From positions 2,218,796 to 2,282,795 of the forward strand of contig NZ_JAMTCI010000001.1 in assembly GCF_024171765.1 (NCBI RefSeq): a stretch of 64,000 bases of DNA, read 5' to 3'. The notes below the pieces were generated by a model. The model was not told the DNA's origin. It searched no databases and was given only the letters and a program-made list of their open reading frames with translations. This document shows positions 8,175 through 16,830 of this stretch, piece after piece. Source of the stretch: Williamsia deligens (GTDB taxonomy: Bacteria > Actinomycetota > Actinomycetes > Mycobacteriales > Mycobacteriaceae). A program made the translations under genes and the position numbers. Numbering within the stretch: the stretch's first letter is position 1; every line of letters begins with the position of its first letter.

Positions 8175-9590
8175 TCAGGCGTTGGGGACCGCCGCGCGGG
8201 TCCGGGGACGCAGGGTGAGCTCGAAACCCTCGGGCAACATCGTCAACCGCTCGGTGACGCGGAGGTCGTAGTCGGGATCGGCCTCGAGGTCGAAGCGGTG
8301 CAGCATGGTCGCCAGCACCAGCACCGCCTCGTGGATCGCGAACTGGCGCCCGATGCACGACCGCAGCCCCGCCCCGAACGGCCTGTAGCTGTGCGGCGGG
8401 CGCTTCTTGACGTTCTCGGGGAGGAAGCGGTCCGGGTCGAAGCGGTCCGGCTCGTCCCAGACCGCCGGATCCTTGTGCACCGCACCGAGGCTCACGACGG
8501 CGTAGTCGTCTGTGTCCATGGCGTACTCGCCGCCGAGTGTCGTCGACCCCCGCGGGCCGCGACCGAACCCGGGCACCGTCGGCCAGATCCGCAGCGACTC
8601 GTCGAGCACCCGACGGATGTAGCGGAACTTGGCCACCTGCTCGAACTCCGGCATCGCGGTGGGGTCGTCGCCGAGCATCTCGTCGGCCTCGGCACGGGCG
8701 CGGGCGAGGCATTCCGGGTTGCGGGCGAGGTAGTGCAGTGCGAACGACAGTGCCCCGGAGGTCGTCTCGTGGCCGGCGACCAGGAACGTCAGGATCTGAT
8801 ACCGGATGTTGATCGGTGACAGCTTCTCGCCGGTCTCCGGGTGTGCGACGTTGAGCATGATGCCGAGCAGGTCGTGCTGGTCGTCGGTTCCCGTCCGTGC
8901 GGTGATGAGCTCGTCGAGCATGGTGTCGACGTAGTCCTGGTGACGCGCGAAGCGGCGGTCCAGCAGCCACGCCAGGGCGCTGCCGCCGGGGATGGTCCGC
9001 ACCGTCCCCTTCCGGCGACCGGTCTCGAGCGCCGTGACCATCGCGGCGACGAAGGGGTGCGGCTCGGCGGACCGGAACGACCCGAAGTCCTGGCTGAAGG
9101 CCGTGCGCGTCAGCGTCTCCATGGTCAGCTTGGTCATGTCGCGGGAGACGTCGACGGGGCCGTCGGCCAGTCGCTGCTGCCAGTAGTCGAACAGCTCGGT
9201 CGCCGTCTCGATCATCAGCGGGTGATAGGAGCGCATCGCCGACTTGGTGAACGCCGGCGCGAGGAGCTCGTGGGCCAGTTGCCAGTTCGGCTCCTCGTTG
9301 TACGCGGTGAACAGACCGTCGCCGGCGTAGTCGCGCAAGGCGTCCACCGCGGGCGGCAACGCCTTGCAGAAGCGCGTTTCGTCGCACAGTTCGGCGGTGA
9401 GTGCGGCGGTGCCGACGAACACCAGTCGCTGGCGCAGCACCTTGAGTTCCCAGATCGGGCCCAGCTCCCTCGAGGCCTCCAGCATGCTCTGGATCGGTCG
9501 GTGTCGGTCGATGGTCGCCAGATCGCCGACGACCGGGCGGCGGCCGTCGGGGTGGGGGAACTGTCGGCCGTTCCAGTCGTTGCGTGCCAC
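8175..9590 (-). CDS. CYP102-like cytochrome P450 heme domain without fused reductase
   Basis: 471 residues. I-helix AGHETTSG (272-279), K-helix ExxR (E331-S-L-R334) and heme loop FGAGLRSCIGRQFAIHEA with the cysteine at 412 are clear. The heme loop and the C-terminal run from ALHY to LPEGFEL resemble the heme domain of self-sufficient CYP102 (BM3-type) fatty-acid hydroxylases. The protein ends after the heme domain, so the diflavin reductase must be absent or supplied by separate redox partners. GTG start at 9590; no clear ribosome site. It is divergent from a TetR gene that probably regulates it. The fatty-acid or lipid substrate is an inference. Confidence 0.85.
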   Translation of the reverse strand: MARNDWNGRQFPHPDGRRPVVGDLATIDRHRPIQSMLEASRELGPIWELKVLRQRLVFVGTAALTAELCDETRFCKALPPAVDALRDYAGDGLFTAYNEEPNWQLAHELLAPAFTKSAMRSYHPLMIETATELFDYWQQRLADGPVDVSRDMTKLTMETLTRTAFSQDFGSFRSAEPHPFVAAMVTALETGRRKGTVRTIPGGSALAWLLDRRFARHQDYVDTMLDELITARTGTDDQHDLLGIMLNVAHPETGEKLSPINIRYQILTFLVAGHETTSGALSFALHYLARNPECLARARAEADEMLGDDPTAMPEFEQVAKFRYIRRVLDESLRIWPTVPGFGRGPRGSTTLGGEYAMDTDDYAVVSLGAVHKDPAVWDEPDRFDPDRFLPENVKKRPPHSYRPFGAGLRSCIGRQFAIHEAVLVLATMLHRFDLEADPDYDLRVTERLTMLPEGFELTLRPRTRAAVPNA

Positions 9591-9610
9591 GACTCGACTG
9601 TCCCGCGCTG

Positions 9611-9625
9611 TTGAACCGGTGTCAA
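9611..9625. promoter_or_regulatory. Possible TetR operator in P450/TetR intergenic region
   Basis: TTGAACCGGTGTCAA is an imperfect 7-1-7 dyad (five of seven positions match) lying between the P450 start at 9590 and the TetR start at 9649. TetR repressors commonly bind such a site in a divergent gap. The match is modest. Confidence 0.4.
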
Positions 9626-9648
9626 GTAGCGGCGGCTATCCTGTCCGG

Positions 9649-10290
9649 GTGACGACCACGCGGACGCGGATGAGCCCGGCGAGGAGGCGGGACCAACTCC
9701 TCGACCTCGGCGTCGAACTCTTCGCGACCCATCCCTACGACGAGGTGCACATCGAGCGCGTCGCCGAGCTCGCCGGCGTCTCGCGGGGACTGCTCTACCA
9801 CTACTTCCCGGGCAAGCGGGAGTTCTTCGTCGCGATGCTGGGTCGCGAGAACGAGCGACTGATGCACGAGACCGCGCCGGACCCGACGCAGCCGCCGATC
9901 ACGCAGCTGGAGAACGGGATCCGCGCCTTCGTCGACCACTGCCTGCACCACGAGTACGGGGTGCGCGCGGTCTTCCGAGGGGGTGTCAGCTCGGACCCGG
10001 ACATCGTCGCGCTGGTGTCGGGGTCCATCGACATCCAGGTCGAACGGATCCTCGCGGCGGCCGGAGCGACCGAGGACCCCGCGCCGATCCTCGTCCTCAC
10101 GCTGCGCAGCTGGATCGGCATGTTGCGGGCTGCCGCCTACGAGATGCTCACCGACAAGCGCGTCGCACCCGACGACGTCGTGGCGATGTGCCGTGCGGCG
10201 TTCTTCGGCGCGCTGTCGGGGTTGCCGCCGACCGTGCTCACCCCGGTGATGACCCAGCTCCTCGACGGGGAGGCCGTCACCTCCCGGTGA
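9649..10290 (+). CDS. TetR family transcriptional regulator
   Basis: 213 residues. The N-terminal helix-turn-helix reads [48 protein letters not shown] (about 11-58), typical of TetR; the rest is a helical ligand domain. The GTG at 9649 lies six bases after TATCCT (9637-9642), the spacing of leaderless actinobacterial transcripts; an ATG at 9670 is the alternative. It is divergent from the CYP102-like P450 and is probably its local regulator. Its 3' end overlaps the convergent echA19 by 14 bases. Confidence 0.85.
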   Translation: MTTTRTRMSPARRRDQLLDLGVELFATHPYDEVHIERVAELAGVSRGLLYHYFPGKREFFVAMLGRENERLMHETAPDPTQPPITQLENGIRAFVDHCLHHEYGVRAVFRGGVSSDPDIVALVSGSIDIQVERILAAAGATEDPAPILVLTLRSWIGMLRAAAYEMLTDKRVAPDDVVAMCRAAFFGALSGLPPTVLTPVMTQLLDGEAVTSR

Positions 10291-11074
10291 AGACCGGCTT
10301 CTCCTTGCTCGCGAACGCCTTCGGGCCGATCTTGGCGTCGTCGCTCGCGAACACCTTCTTGCCCAGTGCCGTCTCGACCGGGAACGCGTCCATCTCGTGA
10401 AGGCCCTCGGTGTCGCGGATCGTGCGCAGGATGTTCTGCACGGCAACGGGTCCGTTCGCAGCGATACGGTCGGCGATCTCGAGCGCCTTCTCCAGCGCGG
10501 TGCCGTCGGGGACGACGTAGCCGATCAGTCCGTAGGACAGCGCCTCCGGTGCAGTGACCTGCCGGCCGGTCAGCAGCATGTCCGCGGCGATCGTGTACGG
10601 GATCTGCCGGACGAGGCGAACGGCGCTGCCGCCCATCGGGAACAGCCCCCAGCGGGCCTCGGCGACGCCGAAGCGCGCACTCTCACCGGCGACGCGGATG
10701 TCGGTGCCCTGCAGGATCTCGGTCCCGCCGGCGATGGCGGGCCCCTCGACCGCGGCGATCAGCGGCTTGGTGAGCCGTCGTCCCTTCAGCAGGGCCGGCA
10801 GATGGGTCGGGTCGAACGCGCCGGAGTCGAAACTGTCACCCGGGGCCTGCTTGCTCATGGCCTTGAGGTCGGCACCCGCGCAGAAGTACCCACCCGCGCC
10901 GGTGAGGACGGCGACGCGGATGTCGTCGTCGGAGTCGACCCGATCCCACGCCTCGACCATGATCCGCATCATCTCGGTCGACAGTGCGTTGCGGGCGTGC
11001 GGCCGGTTGAGGGTGATGATCAGCGTGTGTCCGCGCTTCTCGACGAGGCATTCGGGCTCAGGGGTGTCCGGCAC
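10277..11074 (-). CDS. echA19: Enoyl-CoA hydratase EchA19
   Basis: 265 residues of the crotonase superfamily. Oxyanion-hole and active-site regions are seen in [32 protein letters not shown] and [23 protein letters not shown]. The sequence follows mycobacterial EchA19 closely, including [21 protein letters not shown] and [15 protein letters not shown]. EchA19 hydrates the side-chain enoyl-CoA of cholesterol intermediates. The GTG start has a strong ribosome site (GAGGGAG). Divergent pairing with fadD19 and the shared KstR-like box match M. tuberculosis Rv3516/Rv3515c. Confidence 0.93.
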   Translation of the reverse strand: MPDTPEPECLVEKRGHTLIITLNRPHARNALSTEMMRIMVEAWDRVDSDDDIRVAVLTGAGGYFCAGADLKAMSKQAPGDSFDSGAFDPTHLPALLKGRRLTKPLIAAVEGPAIAGGTEILQGTDIRVAGESARFGVAEARWGLFPMGGSAVRLVRQIPYTIAADMLLTGRQVTAPEALSYGLIGYVVPDGTALEKALEIADRIAANGPVAVQNILRTIRDTEGLHEMDAFPVETALGKKVFASDDAKIGPKAFASKEKPVFTGR

Positions 11075-11127
11075 GGTGCGACTCCCTCTCGATCAGGCAG
11101 GTGTTCTGCGGATTCCTTGCCCAAAAC

Positions 11128-11141
11128 GGTAACACGTTCTA
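11128..11141. promoter_or_regulatory. KstR operator between echA19 and fadD19
   Basis: GGTAACACGTTCTA matches TnnAACnnGTTnnA except for the first base (G instead of T). It sits between the divergent starts at 11074 and 11153 and probably controls both genes. Confidence 0.75.
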
Positions 11142-11152
11142 GTTTTGTCACC

Positions 11153-12811
11153 ATGGCCTTCACCATCGCCGACCTCGTCGAACACGCCGTCGACCTCATG
11201 CCCGAGCGCGTGGCCCTGGAGACCGACGGCGCCTCACGCACCTACGCCGAACTCGAGGCACGCAGCAACGCTCTCGCACACCAGTTGCGGGCACTCGGCG
11301 TGCAGCCCGGCGACACCGTCGGGCTCTACAGCCGCAACACGCTGGAGAGCGTGGAGGCCATGGTGGCGATCTTCAAGGCGCGCGCGGTGATGGTCAACGT
11401 CAACTTCCGCTACGTCGAGGCCGAGCTCGAGCACATCTTCACCGACTCGCAGATGACGGTGCTGATCTACGAGCGGCAGTACACCCAGAAGGTCGCGAAG
11501 GTGCTGCCGAAGGCCCCCGATCTGAAGCACCTCGTCGTCATCGAGGACGGCACCGGCAAGGACATCGCGGACGCCCTGAACCACGGGCACCTCACCGCCG
11601 ACGCGATCGAGTTCGACGACGCCGTCGCGAACAACCCGAGCGAGCGTGACTTCGAGGACCGCTCCGACGACGACCTCTACATCCTCTACACCGGCGGGAC
11701 CACGGGGAAGCCGAAGGGCGTCGTGTGGCGTCAGTACGACGTCTTCCGCGTGCTCGGTGGCGGCACCGACTGGTACACCGGCGAAGCGGTCACCGACGAG
11801 TGGAAGCTCGCGAACGACGGTGCCGCGGGCGGTCAGCTCGTCCGCTTCCCCATCCCGCCGTTCATCCACGGCGGATCGCAGTGGGCGGTGTTCCAGGCCC
11901 TGTTCGGCGGCCAGAAGGCCATCATCTACCCCGAGTTCGGCGCTCATCAGACGTGGCAGATCGTCGAGCGTCACAAGGCGAACGTCGTCTTCATCACCGG
12001 GGATGCCATGGGGCGCCCCATGATCGAGGCGCTGTTGGAGAAGGACTACGACACCTCGTCGGTGCTGTCGATCGCGTCGTCGGCGGCGATCTTCTCCCAG
12101 AGCGTCAAGGACCAGTACGTGGACCGCTTCCCGAACGCGGTGATCGTCGACGCCATCGGCTCGTCGGAGACCGGATTCGGCGGCATGACCGCGGTCGAGA
12201 AGGGGCAGGCCCACGCGGGCGGCCCACGGGTGAAGGCAGACCCGAACACCGTGCTGCTGCGCGAGGACGGCACCGTCATCCCGGTCGGCTCGGACGAGGT
12301 CGGACTGATGGCGCGCACCGGCAACATCCCGCTGCGCTACCACAACGATCCGGAGAAGTCGGAGAAGACGTTCAAGACCTATGACGGTGTGCGGTATTCG
12401 ATCCCGGGTGACTTCGCCCGGTACGAGAGCGACGGCACCATCACGATGCTCGGCCGTGGGTCGGTGTCCATCAACTCCGGTGGCGAGAAGATCTTCCCCG
12501 AGGAGGTCGAACAGGCACTCAAGGCCCATCCCGACGTCTTCGACACCGTCGTCGTCGGCGTCCCCGACGAGCGGTACGGCAACAGGGTCGCCGCGGTGAT
12601 CGCCGCCCGCGACGGTCATCGTCCCGCCCTCGCCGACATCAACACCGTCGCGCGCGAACAGATCGCCGGCTACAAGTGCCCGCGCAGCGTGTGGTTCGTC
12701 GACGAGATCAAACGGTCGCCCGCGGGGAAGCCGAACTACCGATGGGGACAGGAGATCACGGGGTCTCGTCCCGCCGACGAGACCCTCGAGGTCACCTCCA
12801 CCCGGGCCTGA
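11153..12811 (+). CDS. fadD19: Steroid-26-oyl-CoA synthetase FadD19
   Basis: 552 residues. ANL motifs are intact: LYTGGTTGKPKGV (about 178-190), IGSSETGFGG, and GRGSVSINSGGEKIFPEEVE; the C-terminal lysine is in RSPAGKPNYRW. Length and wording follow M. tuberculosis FadD19, for example FTGDAMARP-like (ITGDAMGRP) and the ending SVWFVDEIKRSPAGKP. FadD19 activates the C27 side-chain carboxylate made by CYP125, which commits it to beta-oxidation. The ATG at 11153 has no clear ribosome site and lies twelve bases after the KstR-like box, so the transcript may be leaderless or have a very short leader. Confidence 0.94.
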   Translation: MAFTIADLVEHAVDLMPERVALETDGASRTYAELEARSNALAHQLRALGVQPGDTVGLYSRNTLESVEAMVAIFKARAVMVNVNFRYVEAELEHIFTDSQMTVLIYERQYTQKVAKVLPKAPDLKHLVVIEDGTGKDIADALNHGHLTADAIEFDDAVANNPSERDFEDRSDDDLYILYTGGTTGKPKGVVWRQYDVFRVLGGGTDWYTGEAVTDEWKLANDGAAGGQLVRFPIPPFIHGGSQWAVFQALFGGQKAIIYPEFGAHQTWQIVERHKANVVFITGDAMGRPMIEALLEKDYDTSSVLSIASSAAIFSQSVKDQYVDRFPNAVIVDAIGSSETGFGGMTAVEKGQAHAGGPRVKADPNTVLLREDGTVIPVGSDEVGLMARTGNIPLRYHNDPEKSEKTFKTYDGVRYSIPGDFARYESDGTITMLGRGSVSINSGGEKIFPEEVEQALKAHPDVFDTVVVGVPDERYGNRVAAVIAARDGHRPALADINTVAREQIAGYKCPRSVWFVDEIKRSPAGKPNYRWGQEITGSRPADETLEVTSTRA

Positions 12812-12837
12812 CGGCCACCCACACAGACAGGCACAGC

Positions 12838-13983
12838 ATGCGCACCGCACTGACCGAGAGCTTCGGCATCGAGTACCCGATCTTCGGCTTCACCCCCTCC
12901 GAGCACGTCGCCGCGGCCATCAGCCGCGCGGGCGGTCTCGGGGTGCTCGGGTGTGTCCGGTTCAACGAGGCCGACGAACTCGACCGGGTGCTCACGTGGA
13001 TGCACGAGAACACCGACGGCAAGCCGTTCGGCGTCGACATCGTCATGCCGGCCACGGTCCCCACCGAGGGGTCGAAGATCGACCTCGACTCGATGATCCC
13101 GGCCGAACACCGCGCCTTCGTCGAACGCACCCTCGACGAGCTCGGCGTGCCCGCGATCGAGGGGGAGGAGCGCGTCAACGCAGGCGTTCTCGGCTGGTTG
13201 CACTCGGTCGCGCGGTCCCACGTCGACGTCGCGATGGAACACGCGGACCGCCACGGCCAGATCAAGCTCATCGCCAACGCGCTGGGGTCGCCGCCGGAGG
13301 ACGTCATCTCCACGTCGCATGCCCACGGGGTGCAGGTGGCGGCGTTGGCCGGAGCCCGGTCGCATGCGCTGCACCACCTGGAGGCCGGTGTCGACATCGT
13401 GATCGCCCAGGGCTACGAGGCGGGCGGCCACACCGGTGAGATCGCGTCGGTGGTGCTGTGGCCGGAGGTCGTCGACGCGGTCGCCGGCCAGGCGTCGGTC
13501 CTGGCCGCGGGCGGGGTGGGCAGCGGCCGACAGATCGCCGCCGCGCTGGCCTCGGGGGCGGACGGCGTGTGGATGGGCTCGTACTGGCTGACCGCTGCGG
13601 AGTATCGCCTCGGTGCGACCGGCGACGGTCCGACGACGATCCAGCAGGCGCTGCTGGCCGCGACATCCCACGACACCGTGCGTCGTCGCATCTACTCCGG
13701 CAAGCCTGCCCGGTTGCTCAAGACGAAGTGGACCGATGCGTGGGACGCGCCGGATGCGCCTGCCCCGCTGCCGATGCCGTTGCAGAACCTGCTCGTCGCC
13801 GATGCCCACTCCCGCATCTCGGCCGCCGCCGATCCGCAGGTCGTCGCCATGCCCGCGGGGCAGATCGTCGGCCGGATGAACGCGATCACTCCGGTGGCGG
13901 ATCTCATCGAGGATCTCGTCGAGGAGTACACGCGCACCGTCGAGCGTCTCGCCGCGACGCTGCCGCACACCGCGCCTGCCTGA
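12838..13983 (+). CDS. Nitronate monooxygenase/2-nitropropane dioxygenase family flavoprotein
   Basis: 381 residues of the FMN TIM-barrel NMO family. The phosphate-binding and flavin regions appear as AGGLGVLG, VDIVIAQGYEAGGHTGE, VLAAGGVGSGRQIAAALASGADGVWMGS and ATSHDTVRRRIYSGKPARLLKTKW. The family includes nitronate oxidases and enoyl reductases; homologues in the same clade have no firmly known reaction. It lies 26 bases after fadD19 in the same direction and probably belongs to its transcript, so a steroid substrate is plausible. Immediately after its stop the sequence enters the first 20-bp palindromic array. Confidence 0.82.
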   Translation: MRTALTESFGIEYPIFGFTPSEHVAAAISRAGGLGVLGCVRFNEADELDRVLTWMHENTDGKPFGVDIVMPATVPTEGSKIDLDSMIPAEHRAFVERTLDELGVPAIEGEERVNAGVLGWLHSVARSHVDVAMEHADRHGQIKLIANALGSPPEDVISTSHAHGVQVAALAGARSHALHHLEAGVDIVIAQGYEAGGHTGEIASVVLWPEVVDAVAGQASVLAAGGVGSGRQIAAALASGADGVWMGSYWLTAAEYRLGATGDGPTTIQQALLAATSHDTVRRRIYSGKPARLLKTKWTDAWDAPDAPAPLPMPLQNLLVADAHSRISAAADPQVVAMPAGQIVGRMNAITPVADLIEDLVEEYTRTVERLAATLPHTAPA

Positions 13984-13990
13984 CCCGCTC

Positions 13991-14147
13991 GGGCGCTCCA
14001 CTTCCAGGGTGGCCGCCTGCAGACGCTCCACATCCAGGGCGCCTCGCCGTAGACGCTCCGCCTGTTCGAGGACGCTCCGCCTGCAGGCGGAGCGTCCTTC
14101 GAAAAGTGGAGCGCGAACGCTGGAACTGGAGCGCGAGACCTGGGTGT
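13991..14147. repeat. GCTCC-family palindromic array, copy 1
   Basis: Left units such as GCGCTCCACTTCCAGGG and GACGCTCCACATCCAGGG lead into a perfect 28-bp palindrome at 14070-14097 (half-site GGACGCTCCGCC plus TGCA centre). The right side has 20-bp units at 14108 and 14128 of the form GGAGCGCGAACGCTGGAACT, the reverse complement pattern of the left units. It fills the gap between convergent NMO (stop 13983) and fadD17 (stop 14154). The 28-bp centre is identical to that at 57009-57036. Probable bidirectional terminator. Confidence 0.88.
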
Positions 14148-14153
14148 GGGACG

Positions 14154-15713
14154 TCAGCGGTAGGTGCGGGTGGCCGGATCCAGGGTCCACGTGGGTGTCG
14201 GGGTCGACGCGGCGAGGTCGCGCCGCAGGACCTTGAACGTGGCGGTGGTCGGCAGCTCGTCGACGACACAGATGTGGCGCGGCCACTGTTTGGGGCCCAG
14301 GTCCGACTGTGCGGCGAGGAACTCCGACAGGCCGGCCGCGGTCAGGTCGCCCACGACGATCGACGCGACGATCTCGTCCCCGATGTCGGTCCCGATCCCG
14401 TACACGCTCGCGAGTCGGATGGCGCCGTGTCGCAGGAGGATGCGCTCGATCGGCCCGGTCCCGACGTTCTCGCCGTCGACGCGGACCCAGTCGCCGATCC
14501 GGCCGGCGAAGTGGACGTACCCGTCGCGGTCGACGTACGCGAGATCCCCCGAGTGGTAAACGCCGCCGCGCATCCGCTCGGCGTCGGCGTCCGCGTCACC
14601 GTAGTACCCCGTGAACGCACCGGCGCCGGCGGTGTTGACGATCTCACCCACCGCGACGTCGGCGTTGAGCAGGCGACCGTGGGAGTCGAACTCGGCTGCG
14701 GGGCAGCGCAGTCCGGTCTTGATGTCAACCACTTCGACGGGAGGCGTGAGCGGTCCGAGAGCCTCGGCGGGGGTGTCGGGGGTGCGGCCGATCGCCACCC
14801 CGCCCTCCGTGGAGCCGAAGCCGTCGACGACACGCACCCCGAACCGCTCGGAGAAGGCGACGATGTCCGACGGTGAGGCCTCGTTGCCGTAGACGACCCG
14901 CAGGGGGTTGTCCGCGTCGTCGGGGCGCGCCGGTGTCGCCAGGACGTAGCTCAGCGGCTTACCGACGTAGTTGGCGTAGGTGACGCCGAAGCGACGGACG
15001 TCGGGCAGGAACCCCGACGCCGAGAAGCGTTCGCGCAGTGCGATCGACGCCCCGGCCGCCACCGCGACGCCCCAGCCGGCGATGACGGCGTTGGAGTGGA
15101 ACATCGGCATCGCGAGGTAGACGACGTCGTCGTGTCCGAGGCGGAACCGGCCGGCGAGCATCCTCCCGGCACCGGAGACCTTCGCGTGGTCGCAGCGCAC
15201 GGCCTTCGGGTGCCCGCTGGTGCCCGAGGTGAAGATGAGCATGAACAGATCGCGCGGACACGGGCGGTGGACGGGGTCGAGAGGCCCGTCGGACTGCGCC
15301 TGCACCCGCGCCGCCCACGCGTCGGTGCTCACGTCGACGTGCCGCGCGTCGCCGAGGGGCACGCCGTCGAGGAGAGGCTCAGTCGTCGGCGTGGTGAGCA
15401 CCAGTTGACAGTCGGACAGGGCGATGTCGCGGGCGAGTGCTGCTCCGCGGCGGGTGGTGTTCAGGCCGACGACGACGAGACCGTCGAGGGCCGCGGCGGA
15501 CAGCACGACGGCGAAATCCGGGGTGTTGTCGAGGAGGACGGCGACATGCGGGGGCCGGGCGGGGTCGAGGTCCGCCCGCAGTGCGCGCGCCCACCGTCGC
15601 GCGGTCGCGACGTGGTCACGCCAGGACGTCTCACCGCCGGCACATCGGACCCCGCGGTCGTCGACGTCGTCGAGCCGTTCGAGCAGATCCGCGAGCGAGA
15701 ACTCCTCGGTCAC
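14154..15713 (-). CDS. fadD17: Steroid side-chain acyl-CoA synthetase FadD17
   Basis: 519 residues of the ANL superfamily. The P-loop FTSGTSGHPKAVR, the GFGSTEGG motif, YHSGDLAYVDRDGYVHFAGR and DWVRVDGENVGTGPIE hinge region are visible; a C-terminal lysine is in ATFKVLRRDL. In M. tuberculosis FadD17 activates steroid acids with a shortened five-carbon side chain. The gene order fadE26-fadE27-fadD17 is the same as Rv3504-Rv3506. The GTG start (15713) overlaps the fadE27 TGA as GTGA. Confidence 0.9.
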   Translation of the reverse strand: MTEEFSLADLLERLDDVDDRGVRCAGGETSWRDHVATARRWARALRADLDPARPPHVAVLLDNTPDFAVVLSAAALDGLVVVGLNTTRRGAALARDIALSDCQLVLTTPTTEPLLDGVPLGDARHVDVSTDAWAARVQAQSDGPLDPVHRPCPRDLFMLIFTSGTSGHPKAVRCDHAKVSGAGRMLAGRFRLGHDDVVYLAMPMFHSNAVIAGWGVAVAAGASIALRERFSASGFLPDVRRFGVTYANYVGKPLSYVLATPARPDDADNPLRVVYGNEASPSDIVAFSERFGVRVVDGFGSTEGGVAIGRTPDTPAEALGPLTPPVEVVDIKTGLRCPAAEFDSHGRLLNADVAVGEIVNTAGAGAFTGYYGDADADAERMRGGVYHSGDLAYVDRDGYVHFAGRIGDWVRVDGENVGTGPIERILLRHGAIRLASVYGIGTDIGDEIVASIVVGDLTAAGLSEFLAAQSDLGPKQWPRHICVVDELPTTATFKVLRRDLAASTPTPTWTLDPATRTYR

Positions 15714-16819
15714 ACCGGTTCGGCGGCGAGGGCAGCGCCGATCCGCCGCAGCGCGGTGGTCGCCGATCCCGATGCGAACTCGTTCTGCTTGGCCCGCAGG
15801 AAATAACGGTGCAGCGGGTGGTCGGTGTCGATGCCGACACCGCCGTGTACGTGCACCGCGGTGTGGGCGACGCGGTGGCCGGCGTCGGCCGCCCAGAACT
15901 TGGCGGTGGCGAGCTCGGTGTCGGCGGGTTCGCCGGCGCCGACGAGATACGCCGCCTGCAGCGTGGTCAGGGTCGCGGCCCGCACGTCGATGTAGCCGTC
16001 GGCGAGTCGCTGGGCGACGGCCTGGAACGACCCGATCGGACGGGAGAACTGCTCGCGCTCCCGGGCGTAGTCCGCGGTGCGGTCGAGTGCGCCGGTCACG
16101 ACACCGACCTGCTCGGCGCACTGCGCCAACGTCACCCGCGCGACCACCGCGGCGACCACGTCGGAACGTCCGAGCACGGCGGTCGCGTCGACCCGGACGC
16201 CTGCGAGGTCGAGGTGCGCCGCCGGGACGAGGCCGGTGGTGAGGGCGTCCTCGATGGTCAGGCCGTCGGCGGTCGTCTCGACGAGGACCGCGATCACGCC
16301 GTCGGGTGCGGTCGCGGTGACGATGACGGCGGCCGCGGATCGCCCGAACGGCACCGACAGGACCGTGCCGTCGAGGACGACGCCGTCGCCGTCGGGTCGC
16401 GCGGTGACCGTCGGTGCCAGCGGGTCCTCGGACAGTTCGCCGTCGATCCCGACCGAGATGATCGACGAACCGTCGGTGATGCGCGGGAGCCAGGTCGCCC
16501 GCAGTGTCGCCGCGGCATGCGTGGCGATAACGGGCACGGCGACCATGGCGTGCGGACCGAAGGGGACCCGCGCCAGGGTCGCGCCGAGTTCCTGGGCGAC
16601 CGCAGCGCTCTCGACGACGCCGAGTCCGGCCCCGCCGTCGGCCTCGTCGGCCTCCAGGGCGAGCAGGCCCGCGTCGGCGAGCGCCGACCACAGTCGGGCG
16701 TCGATCGGGTCCCCGGCGGCCTCGGCCGCGGCGATCGCCTCCGGCGTCGAGATCTTCGTCGCGATGTCGCGGGCGAGACCGGCGACGTCCGTGGTCTCGT
16801 CGGTGGGGCGGAAGTCCAT
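15710..16819 (-). CDS. fadE27: Acyl-CoA dehydrogenase FadE27 (ChsE5-like subunit)
   Basis: 369 residues with the acyl-CoA dehydrogenase fold: an N-terminal helical domain with GLGVVESAAVAQELG, a mid beta domain and a C-terminal helical domain containing REREQFSRPIGSFQAVAQRLAD and HVHGGVGIDTDHPLHRYF. In the mycobacterial pair, FadE26 and FadE27 form an alpha2beta2 flavoenzyme acting on steroid side-chain CoA esters; the catalytic base lies in FadE26. ATG at 16819, with AGGCCAGG as ribosome site, eleven bases after fadE26. Confidence 0.9.
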   Translation of the reverse strand: MDFRPTDETTDVAGLARDIATKISTPEAIAAAEAAGDPIDARLWSALADAGLLALEADEADGGAGLGVVESAAVAQELGATLARVPFGPHAMVAVPVIATHAAATLRATWLPRITDGSSIISVGIDGELSEDPLAPTVTARPDGDGVVLDGTVLSVPFGRSAAAVIVTATAPDGVIAVLVETTADGLTIEDALTTGLVPAAHLDLAGVRVDATAVLGRSDVVAAVVARVTLAQCAEQVGVVTGALDRTADYAREREQFSRPIGSFQAVAQRLADGYIDVRAATLTTLQAAYLVGAGEPADTELATAKFWAADAGHRVAHTAVHVHGGVGIDTDHPLHRYFLRAKQNEFASGSATTALRRIGAALAAEPV

Positions 16820-16830
16820 GTCCTGGCCTC

